Of a stretch of 64,000 nt of DNA, positions 39,200 through 47,589 are shown piece after piece (within the stretch, counting starts at the first letter, position 1; each line of letters begins with the position of its first letter). The notes beneath the pieces are model-generated. The model did no database searches. It was not told the DNA's origin and was given only the letters and a program-made list of their open reading frames with translations. A program made the translations under genes and the position numbers. Source of the DNA: Brevundimonas naejangsanensis DSM 23858 (GTDB lineage Bacteria; Pseudomonadota; Alphaproteobacteria; Caulobacterales; Caulobacteraceae). The stretch spans positions 69,501-133,500 of the forward strand of contig NZ_ATXN01000004.1 of the NCBI RefSeq assembly GCF_000421705.1, in the 5' to 3' direction.

Positions 39200-39299
39200 G
39201 CGAGAGGCTTCGGACGAAGGTTTCGAGCGTCAGGGGTGGCGTGTTCGGCCGGAACGTCTATTTGAGGCCCAGCATCCCCGCTCTCAAGGCAGGCGACCT

Positions 39300-39542
39300 G
39301 TGACCGAACAGCCCACCCCCCCGATCGAAACCTCCCCCGAGGCCGTCTTCAACGCCGACGTGCCCCACGCCACGCCGGAGCGCCCGCTGAGCGAGGCCGC
39401 ACGCCGCGCCCTGCTGGAGGCGGCTGAACGCCGCGCCGCCGAAGACGCCGCCGCCCTGCCCCATGAAGTCGGCGGCCGCAAAGGGCCCGAACCGACGCGC
39501 TTCGGCGACTGGGAGAAAAAAGGTCTGGCGGTCGACTTTTAA
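39300..39542 (+). CDS. DUF1674 protein, SDHAF4 homologue
   Basis: An 80-residue protein whose C-terminus EVGGRKGPEPTRFGDWEKKG is the DUF1674 hallmark. Eukaryotic members (SDHAF4) protect flavinylated succinate dehydrogenase subunit A during assembly; bacterial homologues are assumed to do the same. The GTG at 39300 is inferred as start because the upstream frame overlaps the htpX leader on the other strand. No sdh genes are in the window. Confidence 0.85.
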   Translation: MTEQPTPPIETSPEAVFNADVPHATPERPLSEAARRALLEAAERRAAEDAAALPHEVGGRKGPEPTRFGDWEKKGLAVDF

Positions 39543-39627
39543 GGCGCTATCGCTCGCCGCGCGGCGGCGCTCATCCCGCATCGGTTCCCTTGCTGGGAGA
39601 ATAATGAACGCTCCGGCGAAATGCGCA

Positions 39628-39635
39628 TTAACCTT
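39628..39635 (+). promoter_or_regulatory. TTAACC box, possible CtrA half-site
   Basis: TTAACCTT lies 26 bases before the ATG of the heptad-repeat protein and differs by one base from the TTAACCAT form used by the Caulobacter cell-cycle regulator CtrA. Recognition is from the motif alone. Confidence 0.3.
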
Positions 39636-39660
39636 TGCGGCCGAAACAAGGAGCGCAGCC

Positions 39661-40491
39661 ATGAAGGCTCTATTCTACGCCGCCGCAGGCGCGGCGATCC
39701 TCATCGCCGGAGCGGCCGAGGCCCACCAGGCCGGCGCCCGCTATAACGCCGCCGCAGGCTACGCCCGCGGTCCTGTGGTCCAGAGCCGCGCCCAGACCTG
39801 GTACAGCGACACCGGCTGGCAGGGCGGCTACGGCCCCGTCGAGAGCTACGGCTATGGATACGGCTACGGCGGCGCCGGAGTGCGGCCGCCCGTCGTGGTC
39901 GCTCCGTCGCAGCCGCCGATCCAGCAGGGCGGCTACGGCTATTCCGGCGTCACCCGCTCCATGCCCTTCGGCTATCCGGTCGACGGCTATGGCCGCTATC
40001 CGTGGGCGCGCTACGGCTATGGCGGCTACGGCGGCCAATACAGCGGCAGTCAGTACAGCGGCGGCTATCAACAACAGGGCTATTATCAGGGCGGTTACAG
40101 CCAGGACTGCGGCCGCTGCGGCCCGCCGCCTCAGCCTGTGCATTACCGCTCCGAGCCGATCTACGTCAGCCAGCCGCCGGTCTACGTCTCCCAGCCGCCC
40201 GTCTATGTGGAGTCGCCGCCGATCTATGTGCAGCCGGCCCCGGTCTACGTCGAACCGGCCCGCGTCCACGTGGCCCCGCCGCCGGTGCATGTGGCCGCCG
40301 CCGACGTGCGCGTCGCCCCGGCCCAGGTCGAAGTGGCCCGGCCCGACGTCTATGTCGAACCGCCACGCGTCGAGACGGCACCGCCGGTCGTGAACTTCGA
40401 TCAGGGCTACTACGCCGTGCCGCCGGCCCCGCCGCCTCCGCCGTCGCCGACCGAGCGGCCCTACCGCCAGGAACGCGGCGAACGCGGCTGA
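39661..40491 (+). CDS. Secreted Gly/Tyr-rich protein with eleven heptad repeats
   Basis: A 276-residue secreted protein of unknown function. A signal peptide (MKALFYAAAGAAILIAGAAE) precedes a probable cleavage site at AEA-HQ. Residues 45-150 are rich in Gly, Tyr, Ser and Gln. Residues 166-242 are eleven back-to-back heptads of the form P-V-Y-V-x-x-P: PIYVSQP, PVYVSQP and so on, decaying to RVETAPP. Alternating hydrophobic and polar residues with proline spacing suggest an extended, surface or cell-wall-spanning structure. A proline-rich and charged end follows. Ribosome-binding site AAGGAG is clear. Confidence 0.8.
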   Translation: MKALFYAAAGAAILIAGAAEAHQAGARYNAAAGYARGPVVQSRAQTWYSDTGWQGGYGPVESYGYGYGYGGAGVRPPVVVAPSQPPIQQGGYGYSGVTRSMPFGYPVDGYGRYPWARYGYGGYGGQYSGSQYSGGYQQQGYYQGGYSQDCGRCGPPPQPVHYRSEPIYVSQPPVYVSQPPVYVESPPIYVQPAPVYVEPARVHVAPPPVHVAAADVRVAPAQVEVARPDVYVEPPRVETAPPVVNFDQGYYAVPPAPPPPPSPTERPYRQERGERG

Positions 40492-40497
40492 TACGAC

Positions 40498-40525
40498 AAG
40501 GGCGGCGTCTGCGGACGCCGCCCTT
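40498..40525 (+). terminator. Terminator of the heptad-repeat gene
   Basis: Perfect 12-base arms AAGGGCGGCGTC/GACGCCGCCCTT are closed by a TGCG (UNCG-type) tetraloop and followed by TCTGTTT, seven bases after the stop codon. Confidence 0.9.
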
Positions 40526-40575
40526 TCTGTTTCACGTGAAGCACGATCCCTTTAGCGATCAATCTCTTCAGGCGA

Positions 40576-41307
40576 TCAAACGCCTGCGACCAATGCGATC
40601 TCCTGAGTGATCGCCTGAGCCGCTGCGCGGGGGTCGGACGCCGCCGTGATCGGACGGCCGATGACCAGATGGGTGGCGCCCGCCTCCAGCGCGCTGGCCG
40701 GGGTCGCCGCGCGCGCCTGATCGTCCATCGCCGCCCCGGCAGGCCGCACGCCCGGCGTGACGATCAGGAAGTCCCCCCTGCCTGCTTCAGCCGCAATCTG
40801 CCGCGCCCGCCCCGCCTCATGCGGGCTGGAGACGACGCCGTGGACGCCCGCCTCCAGCGCCTGACGCACCCGCAGCTCCACCAGTTCGGCGGTCGACAAA
40901 CTGTGATCATCCGCCCTCAGATCATCGTCGGTCAGGCTGGTCAGGACGGTTACGCCCAGGATCTTCAGGTCCGAGCCCGCCGCCCCGCGCGCCGCCGCCG
41001 CCATCACCTGGGGCCGGGCGTGGACGGTCAGCAGGTCGCAGCCCGCGTTCGCCAGCACCGCCGCCGCCTTCTCCACCGTCGCGCCGATGTCGTGCAGCTT
41101 CCAGTCCAGAAACACCTGGGCGCCCGACGCCTTCAGCTCGCGCGCCAGCGCCATGCCGTCCGAAGCGAACAGCTGAAGCCCAACCTTGTAGAAGCCGACC
41201 GCATCGCCGATCCACTCGACCAGAGCCCGCGCCTCATCCGTCGTCGGCACGTCCAGGGCGCAGATCACGCGCGGATCGAAGGGACGATTGGGTCGGTCTG
41301 CGGACAT
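40576..41307 (-). CDS. pyrF: Orotidine 5'-phosphate decarboxylase
   Basis: Last step of UMP synthesis, 243 residues. The catalytic Lys/Asp array is in VFLDWKLHDIGATV, with VICALDVPTTDEA at the start and FLIVTPGVRP near the phosphate site. The ATG at 41307 is used; the frame continues upstream through the divergent marC leader without homology. Confidence 0.95.
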   Translation of the reverse strand: MSADRPNRPFDPRVICALDVPTTDEARALVEWIGDAVGFYKVGLQLFASDGMALARELKASGAQVFLDWKLHDIGATVEKAAAVLANAGCDLLTVHARPQVMAAAARGAAGSDLKILGVTVLTSLTDDDLRADDHSLSTAELVELRVRQALEAGVHGVVSSPHEAGRARQIAAEAGRGDFLIVTPGVRPAGAAMDDQARAATPASALEAGATHLVIGRPITAASDPRAAAQAITQEIALVAGV

Positions 41308-41404
41308 TTCCAGCTCTCGGCGGCTTGCAGGCGCGCGCGGATGCCCCGATAGGTGGGGCGAGGAGTCGCGGTCGCGCGGCGGGTTTTCAGGGCAAGGTGC
41401 AGCA

Positions 41405-42103
41405 ATGAACGCGGTCGATCTGGGGGTCAACCTGTTCGTGGCGCTGTTCGCCCTGCTGGACCCCATCGGCAATGTGCCGATCTTCGCGGCGGCCACGGCG
41501 GGCGCTTCCCTGCGTCAGCGGATCAGCGTCTCGGCCATGATCTGCCTGTTCGCCGTGGTCTTCCTCGGCTTCTTCTTCTTCACCGGCCTGGGCCTGCTGC
41601 AGTTCTTCGGCATTTCGCTGGCCGCCTTCCGCATCGCGGGCGGCATCCTGCTGCTGCTGCTGGGTCTGGACATGGCGCGCGAGGACTTCCTGAAGATCTT
41701 CGCCGACGCCGACGCCGTAACGGACGCCCAGGACGTGCGCGGCTACGCCAAGCGCCGCTTCAAGCGGCTGATCGTGCCCTTCGCCATTCCCCTGATGATC
41801 GGGCCGGGCGCCATCTCGGCCGTGATCATCAACGCCGGAGAGGCGGCCAAGCTGGGCCTCACCGGGACCTTGGCCTCCCTGGTCGCCATGATCGCCGCCT
41901 GCGTCGTCACCTTCCTGTGCTTCTCGGCCACTGGGCCGATCAGCCGCATCCTCGGCGACGTGGGCATGGCCATCGTCGTGCGGGTGCTGGGCCTGATCCT
42001 GTGCGCCCTGGCGATCCAGTTCATCCTGATGGGTCTGGGCGAGGCCCTGCCGGGCATGTTCAGCGCCGGAGTCACCGCCCCCTATCCGGCGGGCGGCCAG
42101 TAA
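41405..42103 (+). CDS. MarC-family integral membrane protein
   Basis: A six-helix inner-membrane protein of 232 residues in the MarC/NAAT family. The start VNLFVALFALLDPIGNVPIF and the central PFAIPLMIGPGAISAVI are diagnostic. MarC was once linked to multiple antibiotic resistance, but its function is unresolved. Divergent from pyrF and convergent with the SDR gene. Confidence 0.9.
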   Translation: MNAVDLGVNLFVALFALLDPIGNVPIFAAATAGASLRQRISVSAMICLFAVVFLGFFFFTGLGLLQFFGISLAAFRIAGGILLLLLGLDMAREDFLKIFADADAVTDAQDVRGYAKRRFKRLIVPFAIPLMIGPGAISAVIINAGEAAKLGLTGTLASLVAMIAACVVTFLCFSATGPISRILGDVGMAIVVRVLGLILCALAIQFILMGLGEALPGMFSAGVTAPYPAGGQ

Positions 42104-42106
42104 TCG

Positions 42107-42913
42107 CTAAAGCCGGTCCAGACGCCTGGCGTGACCGCCGACCATTTTCAGCGCCATCGTGTCGGGCAGAATTCCGCCCAGCGCCGCCAGCACATTGTTC
42201 ATGACGCCCGGCGTCACGCGCGGACGGTTCGCCTCGACCGCGCCCCAGCCGATGCGCGCGACGCGATCGGCGTCCATCCACATCCATTTCGGATAGGCGG
42301 CCGAGACCTGCTCGCGCGAGCCGTTGACGTCGTGGAACTCCGTATAGGTGTAGCCGGGGCACAGGGCGGCGACATGCACGCCGGTCCCCCGCATCTCCAG
42401 CCACAACCCCTGCGACGCCTTGATCAGAAAGCTCTTGATCGGACCGTAAAGGGTGTCGCCGCCGGTCGCGGGCATCTGTCCGGCCAGGGAGGCGACGTTC
42501 AGCACCCGGCCCCATCCGCGCGCGACCATGCCCGGCAGCAGCAGACGCGACAGCTCGACCGGCGCGCTCAGCATGACGCGGACCATGGCGGCGTGGTCGG
42601 CCGGGTCCGTGGTCAGAAAGCCTGTGGTGCGGCTGAAGCCTGCGTTGTTGATCAGGCCGTCGACGGCCAGGCCCCGCACGGTGATCGCCTCGACCAGACG
42701 GACGGGCGCGTCAGGGTCAGCCAGATCAGCGGGAATGACGGCGATCGCGACGCCGTACGCAGCGCTCAGTTCCTCGGCCAGGCTCTGCAGCGGTCCTTCG
42801 CGACGGGCGGTCAGGATCAGGTCGTAGCCACGCCCGGCGCAGACACGGGCCAGCGCGGCCCCTATGCCCGCCGAAGCGCCGGTGATCAGAATGGTGCGGC
42901 GCCCCTCCCCCAC
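42107..42913 (-). CDS. Short-chain dehydrogenase/reductase
   Basis: A classical SDR of 268 residues. Cofactor motif ILITGASAGIGAALARV, then DGLINNAGF, catalytic Ser in VLNVASLAGQ, and Tyr-x-x-x-Lys as TLYGPIKSF, followed by PGYTYTEFH. The GTG at 42913 is the apparent start. It follows the Rrf2 regulator gene by ten bases, so the two form an operon and the SDR may be under its control. Substrate unknown. Confidence 0.88.
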   Translation of the reverse strand: MGEGRRTILITGASAGIGAALARVCAGRGYDLILTARREGPLQSLAEELSAAYGVAIAVIPADLADPDAPVRLVEAITVRGLAVDGLINNAGFSRTTGFLTTDPADHAAMVRVMLSAPVELSRLLLPGMVARGWGRVLNVASLAGQMPATGGDTLYGPIKSFLIKASQGLWLEMRGTGVHVAALCPGYTYTEFHDVNGSREQVSAAYPKWMWMDADRVARIGWGAVEANRPRVTPGVMNNVLAALGGILPDTMALKMVGGHARRLDRL

Positions 42914-42923
42914 GGACGGCTCG

Positions 42924-43400
42924 TCAGGCTGCGTCGGCGTTGGGACAGGACGGATGCGGGGCGAAGGCGCGCAACACCTCAGGGTCTTCTTCCAGCAGGT
43001 CGGCGATGGTGATCTTCGACAGGGCTGCGCCCGCCGCCTGGTCCGCCGCCGTCAGGGCCTTGGCCACCTGACGCGGAATATGTTCGCCGATCGGGCACCC
43101 CTTGGCCCCCGCAGGCGGAGAACCCAGATGGGCGCAACCGTTCACCGCCCGCAGCACCTCGTCCAGACAGATGGTCTCAGGGCGCCGCAGCAGCCACGAC
43201 CCGCCCGAGGCGCCCGGACGCGTCGCGATCAGTCCCGCCTTGGCCAGCAGGGCGGTCACCCGACGGATCACCACCGGATTGGTCGGCACCGAGGCGGCCA
43301 GGACGGCGCTCGGCTCGGCCTCGGTCGCCGCATAGGCGCCCTTGTGGGCCAGATAGGCCAGGGCGTGGGCGGCGACGGGAAAACGTTGGCTGTCAGACAT
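42924..43400 (-). CDS. Rrf2-family transcriptional regulator
   Basis: A winged-helix regulator of 158 residues. The N-terminal half is typical of Rrf2 (FPVAAHALAYLAHKGAYAAT, SVPTNPVVIRRVTALLAKAGL, PGASGGSWLL). Cysteines occur at NGCAHL, KGCPIG and near the end PSCPN; the spacing differs from IscR, so an iron-sulfur or thiol redox sensor is possible but unproven. Together with the SDR gene just downstream it suggests stress-responsive reductase control. Confidence 0.87.
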   Translation of the reverse strand: MSDSQRFPVAAHALAYLAHKGAYAATEAEPSAVLAASVPTNPVVIRRVTALLAKAGLIATRPGASGGSWLLRRPETICLDEVLRAVNGCAHLGSPPAGAKGCPIGEHIPRQVAKALTAADQAAGAALSKITIADLLEEDPEVLRAFAPHPSCPNADAA

Positions 43401-43474
43401 CAGTGTTCATGCTCCAGACCGATAGGTAGGCCTTCCACGCCTGTTTCACAAATCAATCTGCAATAATAACTGTT

Positions 43475-44998
43475 CTAGATTGTGGCCGGGTCCGTATCCT
43501 CAGCGCGCGCCGCCGCCACGGCCGCCCGCACCGCGCCGCGCCATCCCTTCAGCAGCCGCGCCCTCTCAGTCTCGTCCATGTCCGGCGTCCAGACAGCGGG
43601 CGACTCAGCAGGCTCTGTCCACAGCGCGGACGTCAGGCCGACGCCATAGGCCGCCAGGCGCGCCGCCCCCATAGCCGTCATTTCCTGGAAGGCCGGGCGC
43701 TCGACCTCGACATCGCAGATATCGGCGACGAACTGCATGGCGAAGGCGTTGGCGGTGACCCCGCCGTCGACCTTGAGCCGTTTCAGCGGCGGCGCGCCGT
43801 CCTTTTTCAAGGCGTCCAGCAGGTCGCGGGTCTGGTAGGCTAGGCTCTCCAGCGCCGCGCGGACCATATGCGCCGGGCCGCTGTCGCGCGTCAGACCGAC
43901 GATGGTTCCGCGCGCATCCGGCTCCCACCACGGCGCGCCCAGACCAGTGAAGCCGGGGACCAGATAGACCCCGCCGTTATCCGTCAGCGACTGGGCCACG
44001 GCCTCGGACTGGCGCGAGTCCGACAGCACCTTCAGCCCGTCGCGCAGCCACTGGATCGCAGAGCCGGCCGAGAAGATGGAGCCCTCCAGCGCATAGGCGG
44101 CTTCACCTCCCGCCGCATAGCCCAGCGTCCCCAGCAGCCGCGAGGTCGAGGCCACAGGCGCCGCCCCGACATTGGCGACCAGGAAGGCGCCGGTGCCATA
44201 GGTGATCTTGGCGTCGCCTGCCGTCAGCGCGCCATGCCCGACCAGAGCCGCCTGCTGATCGCCCGCTGAACCGTGAATGGGCAGGGCGCGCCCGAACAGC
44301 GCCGGGTCCGTTTCGCCCAGCAGGGCGTCGCAGTCGCGGATCCCCGGCAGGGCCTCGATCGGCACGCCGAACAGGTCGCACAGATCGGGGTGCCAGGCGC
44401 GCGTCGTCAGGTCCATCAGACTGGTGCGGCTGGCGTTGGTGGCGTCGGTGACGTGGCTTTGGCCGCCGGTCAGTTTCCAGATCAGCCAAGCGTCGATGGT
44501 GCCCAGTTTCACCTCGCCCCGCGCCGCCCGCTCGCGCGCGCCGGGCACGGCGTCCAGCAGCCAGGCGTATTTCGAGGCCGAGAAATAAGGGTCGAGGATC
44601 AGGCCCGTCGCCGCCTGAACCTTCGCTTCATGCCCTTCAGCCGCCAGCCTGCCCGTCGCCTCGGCCGTACGCCGGTCCTGCCAGACGATGGCGCGGTGCA
44701 ACGGCTCGCCCGTCGCCGCGTCCCATATCACCGAGGTCTCGCGCTGGTTGGTGATGCCGATAGCGGCGAAACGGCCGACGCCGCCCGCCTTTCTGACGAC
44801 TTCGCGACAGGTCTGCAAAGTCGCCCGCCAGATTTCGGCCGCGTCATGCTCGACCCAGCCCGAGTGCGGGAAATGCTGCGCCAGCTCAATCTGGCTGACG
44901 GCGACAGCGCTGAACGCCCCTTCGGGCGAGACTTCAAACGCAATCGCTCGCGTCGAGGTCGTGCCCTGGTCGATGGCGAGGATCATATTTGTGTGCAT
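43475..44998 (-). CDS. glpK: Glycerol kinase
   Basis: FGGY-family kinase of 507 residues that makes glycerol 3-phosphate. It opens MILAIDQGTTSTRAIAFE, with ITNQRET, GTIDAWLIWKLTGG, GDQQAALVGHG and KVDGGVTANAFAMQF. A start at the internal ATG (44986) is also possible; neither has a good Shine-Dalgarno. No glpF, glpD or glpR is adjacent, so it is an isolated copy. Only 45 bases separate it from the divergent dehydratase gene. Confidence 0.94.
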   Translation of the reverse strand: MHTNMILAIDQGTTSTRAIAFEVSPEGAFSAVAVSQIELAQHFPHSGWVEHDAAEIWRATLQTCREVVRKAGGVGRFAAIGITNQRETSVIWDAATGEPLHRAIVWQDRRTAEATGRLAAEGHEAKVQAATGLILDPYFSASKYAWLLDAVPGARERAARGEVKLGTIDAWLIWKLTGGQSHVTDATNASRTSLMDLTTRAWHPDLCDLFGVPIEALPGIRDCDALLGETDPALFGRALPIHGSAGDQQAALVGHGALTAGDAKITYGTGAFLVANVGAAPVASTSRLLGTLGYAAGGEAAYALEGSIFSAGSAIQWLRDGLKVLSDSRQSEAVAQSLTDNGGVYLVPGFTGLGAPWWEPDARGTIVGLTRDSGPAHMVRAALESLAYQTRDLLDALKKDGAPPLKRLKVDGGVTANAFAMQFVADICDVEVERPAFQEMTAMGAARLAAYGVGLTSALWTEPAESPAVWTPDMDETERARLLKGWRGAVRAAVAAARAEDTDPATI

Positions 44999-45043
44999 TC
45001 TGGCAGTTATGCAGAGGCTGCGTCTCTCCGTAAGAGGAAATCA

Positions 45044-46018
45044 ATGCATACGCCCAGCTTCCAAGGCGTCGTCGACGCCGCCCGCCAGATCGCCCCCGCC
45101 GCCGTCCGCACGCCGCTGATCGAGCATCCGGCCCTGAACGAGGCTGTCGGCGGCCGCGTCCTGATGAAGGCCGAGACGTTTCAGGTCGCGGGCGCCTTCA
45201 AGTTCCGCGGCGCCTATAACCGCATCAGCCGCCTGACGGACGAAGAGAAGACGCGCGGCGTGGTCGCCTATTCTTCGGGCAACCACGCGCAGGGGGTCGC
45301 GGCCGCCGCCCAAGCCGTCGGAACGCCCGCCCTGATCGTCATGCCGTCCGACAGCCCGACGGTGAAGGTCGAGGGCGTGCGCGCCTTCGGCGGCGAGGTG
45401 CGCTTCTACGACCGCTGGACCGAGAGCCGCGAGGCCATCGGCGCCGAGATCGCGACCGAGCGGGGCTCCGTGCTGGTCCCGCCGTTCGACGATCCCTTCA
45501 TCATCGAGGGGCAGGGCACTGTCGGGCTGGAGATGCTGGAGCAGGCAGGCGTGCCGATGGATCAGATTCTGTGCGGCGCCTCGGGCGGCGGGCTGATCGC
45601 CGGGATCAATCTGGTCATGGCTGAACAGAGCCCCGACACCCGCGTCATCGTGGTCGAGCCCGACGCTTTCGACGACACCCGCCGCTCGCTGGCGGCCGGA
45701 ATCCGCGTCGGCCATCCCGAAGGCGCGCCCTCTATCTGCGACGCCCTGATGTCGCCCATGCCGGGCGAACTGACCTGGCCAATCAACCAACGCCTGGCGG
45801 GCGCCGCCACCGTGACCGACGCCGAGGTCGCGCAGGCCATGCGCTTCGCCTTCCGCTGGCTGAAGCTGGTCATCGAGCCAGGCGGCGCTGTGTCTCTGGC
45901 GGCGCTGCTGTCGGGCAAGGTCGAGGCCAAAGACCTGATCACCGGCATCGTCCTGTCCGGCGGCAATGTCGACCCCGGCCTGTTCAGCGTCATCATCGAA
46001 GGGCGATTCGAGGGCTAA
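45044..46018 (+). CDS. PLP-dependent threonine/serine dehydratase
   Basis: A fold-type II PLP enzyme of 324 residues. The Schiff-base Lys is in AFKFRGAYNRIS, with SSGNHAQGVA, and the phosphate-binding loop is CGASGGGLIAGI. No C-terminal ACT-like regulatory domain is present, so it is the short, catabolic or racemase-like type rather than biosynthetic IlvA. The ATG at 45044 follows AAGAGGAAA. Serine racemase activity cannot be excluded. Confidence 0.9.
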   Translation: MHTPSFQGVVDAARQIAPAAVRTPLIEHPALNEAVGGRVLMKAETFQVAGAFKFRGAYNRISRLTDEEKTRGVVAYSSGNHAQGVAAAAQAVGTPALIVMPSDSPTVKVEGVRAFGGEVRFYDRWTESREAIGAEIATERGSVLVPPFDDPFIIEGQGTVGLEMLEQAGVPMDQILCGASGGGLIAGINLVMAEQSPDTRVIVVEPDAFDDTRRSLAAGIRVGHPEGAPSICDALMSPMPGELTWPINQRLAGAATVTDAEVAQAMRFAFRWLKLVIEPGGAVSLAALLSGKVEAKDLITGIVLSGGNVDPGLFSVIIEGRFEG

Positions 46019-46084
46019 ACCTCGCTGGCGCGGGCGAGGAGATAGCGGTTAAGCTGACGCTCGTCTGTAAGCGGAGCGTCATCC

Positions 46085-46540
46085 ATGACCAAGGCCAGCG
46101 AACTTCAATCTCTGATCGATCAGGAAGTCGGCGTCAGCCGCTGGTTCACGCTGGATCAGGCGCGCATCGACGCCTTCGCCGGCCTGACCGAGGACGAGCA
46201 GTTCATCCACGTCGACCCCGAGCGCGCCAAGGCGACGCCCTTCGGCGGGACGATTGCGCACGGCTTCCTGACCCTCAGCCTCGCCTCCGCGATGAGCATG
46301 GATACAGTCGCGCCGTTGGACGATCTGGTCATGGGGGTGAACTACGGCTTCGACCGCCTGCGCTTCCTCGCCCCGGCCCCGTCGGGATCGCGCGTGCGCG
46401 GCCGCTTCAAACTGCTGTCGGCCGAGGACAAGGGCAGCGGCCGGTGGTTGCTGAAGCACGAACTGACCGTCGAGATCGAAGGCGGCGACAAGCCGGCCCT
46501 GATCGCCGAATGGCTCACGATGCAGGTGGTGAAGGCTTAA
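46085..46540 (+). CDS. MaoC-like (R)-specific enoyl-CoA hydratase
   Basis: A single hotdog-fold protein of 151 residues. The hydratase motif is visible as DEQFIHVDPERAKATPFGGTIAHGFLTLSL, given here as two parts: DEQFIHVDPERA with the catalytic Asp and His, and FGGTIAHGFL. Such enzymes hydrate crotonyl- or enoyl-CoA, sometimes feeding polyhydroxyalkanoate synthesis. CGGAG precedes the ATG. It lies 66 bases after the dehydratase gene. Confidence 0.9.
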   Translation: MTKASELQSLIDQEVGVSRWFTLDQARIDAFAGLTEDEQFIHVDPERAKATPFGGTIAHGFLTLSLASAMSMDTVAPLDDLVMGVNYGFDRLRFLAPAPSGSRVRGRFKLLSAEDKGSGRWLLKHELTVEIEGGDKPALIAEWLTMQVVKA

Positions 46541-46545
46541 ACGTC

Positions 46546-46640
46546 CCGCTCATCCCGGCGGACGCCGGGATCCAGTCCTTTGGCCTCAAGCGCCGCGCTT
46601 GCAGCTCTCACTGGCCCCCGGCGTCCGAGGGGGTGAGCGG
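46546..46640. repeat. CCGCTCATCC-family inverted repeat, full copy
   Basis: The left arm begins CCGCTCATCCCGGCGGACGC and runs on to CCAGT. The right arm is its imperfect reverse complement, ending GTCCGAGGGGGTGAGCGG. The centre has a GCCGCGC stretch. It fills the gap between convergent maoC and the dehydrogenase gene. Confidence 0.65.
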
Positions 46641-46654
46641 AAATGTAGGGGCGT

Positions 46655-47584
46655 TCACTCCCCCAGACACCTCAGCGCCACTTCCAGATTGCGCAGGCCG
46701 TCTTCGCCGCTGACCGCCGCCGTCTCGCCGTTGCGGATGGCGTGGACGAAGGCCTCGTGCTCCTTCCTGAGCGGCTCGGCGGGCCAGGCGTTCAGCATCC
46801 GCGTCGAATAGGAGCCGTCCGGCTGCTGGCCGAAGAATTCCGTCACCTGACGGGTGATCAGATCGGCGACGATGAAGCGGCTCTTGGTCGCCACCTGCAG
46901 CACGCGGGTCTTGTAAGGCGTGACCCAGTTGGTGGTGATGTGGGCGATCACCCCATTGTCCATACGGAACTGCAGCAGGGCCGAATCCTCGCGCGAGGCG
47001 TGGGTGTGGCCCAGCAGTGACTGGACCTCGGTCATCTCCGACCCCGTCAGATGGCGGATGATGTCGATGTCGTGCACCGCCAGATCGATGACCACCCCGA
47101 CCTCGCCCATGCGCGGCGGGAAGGGGCCCACACGGGTGATCTGGATGGAGATGATGTCGTCGCCGTCGATGGCGCGCTTGACCGTCTCGACCGCCGGGTT
47201 GAAGCGCTCGACATGGCCGACCATCAGCACGCGGTTGTTCGCCTTGGCCGCATCGATCATGGCCTGAGCGTCAGCCACCGTGGCCGCGATCGGCTTCTCC
47301 ACCAGCACATGGACGCCCGCGTTCAGCAGGGCCACGCCCAGTTCGGCGTGATAGCGGTTCGGCGTGGCGATGACGGCGGCGTCCAGCCCGGCGGCGACGA
47401 AGGCCTCGGCGGTCGTCACGGCGGTCGCCCCATAGGCGGCGGCCACGCCCTCGGCCGTCACGGCGTCGGGATCGAAGACGGTCGTCAACTCGACGTCGCG
47501 CAGCTCAGCCAGAACGCGGGCGTGGTTGCGGCCCATGACGCCGGCGCCGGCGACGCCGATCTTGAGAGGGGTCTGCTGGATCAT
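46655..47584 (-). CDS. Gfo/Idh/MocA-family sugar-nucleotide dehydrogenase
   Basis: An NAD(P)-dependent oxidoreductase of 309 residues. Rossmann start IGVAGAGVMGRNHARVLAEL, then the EKPIA motif and GHVERFNPAV, the last typical of WbpB/WlbA-like 3-dehydrogenases, with a catalytic His in DLAVHDIDIIRHL. It follows the DegT aminotransferase by five bases. Together they could oxidise and aminate a UDP- or dTDP-sugar at C3 for surface polysaccharide. The acetyltransferase that usually completes such a trio is absent. Confidence 0.88.
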   Translation of the reverse strand: MIQQTPLKIGVAGAGVMGRNHARVLAELRDVELTTVFDPDAVTAEGVAAAYGATAVTTAEAFVAAGLDAAVIATPNRYHAELGVALLNAGVHVLVEKPIAATVADAQAMIDAAKANNRVLMVGHVERFNPAVETVKRAIDGDDIISIQITRVGPFPPRMGEVGVVIDLAVHDIDIIRHLTGSEMTEVQSLLGHTHASREDSALLQFRMDNGVIAHITTNWVTPYKTRVLQVATKSRFIVADLITRQVTEFFGQQPDGSYSTRMLNAWPAEPLRKEHEAFVHAIRNGETAAVSGEDGLRNLEVALRCLGE

Positions 47585-47589
47585 GAAGG

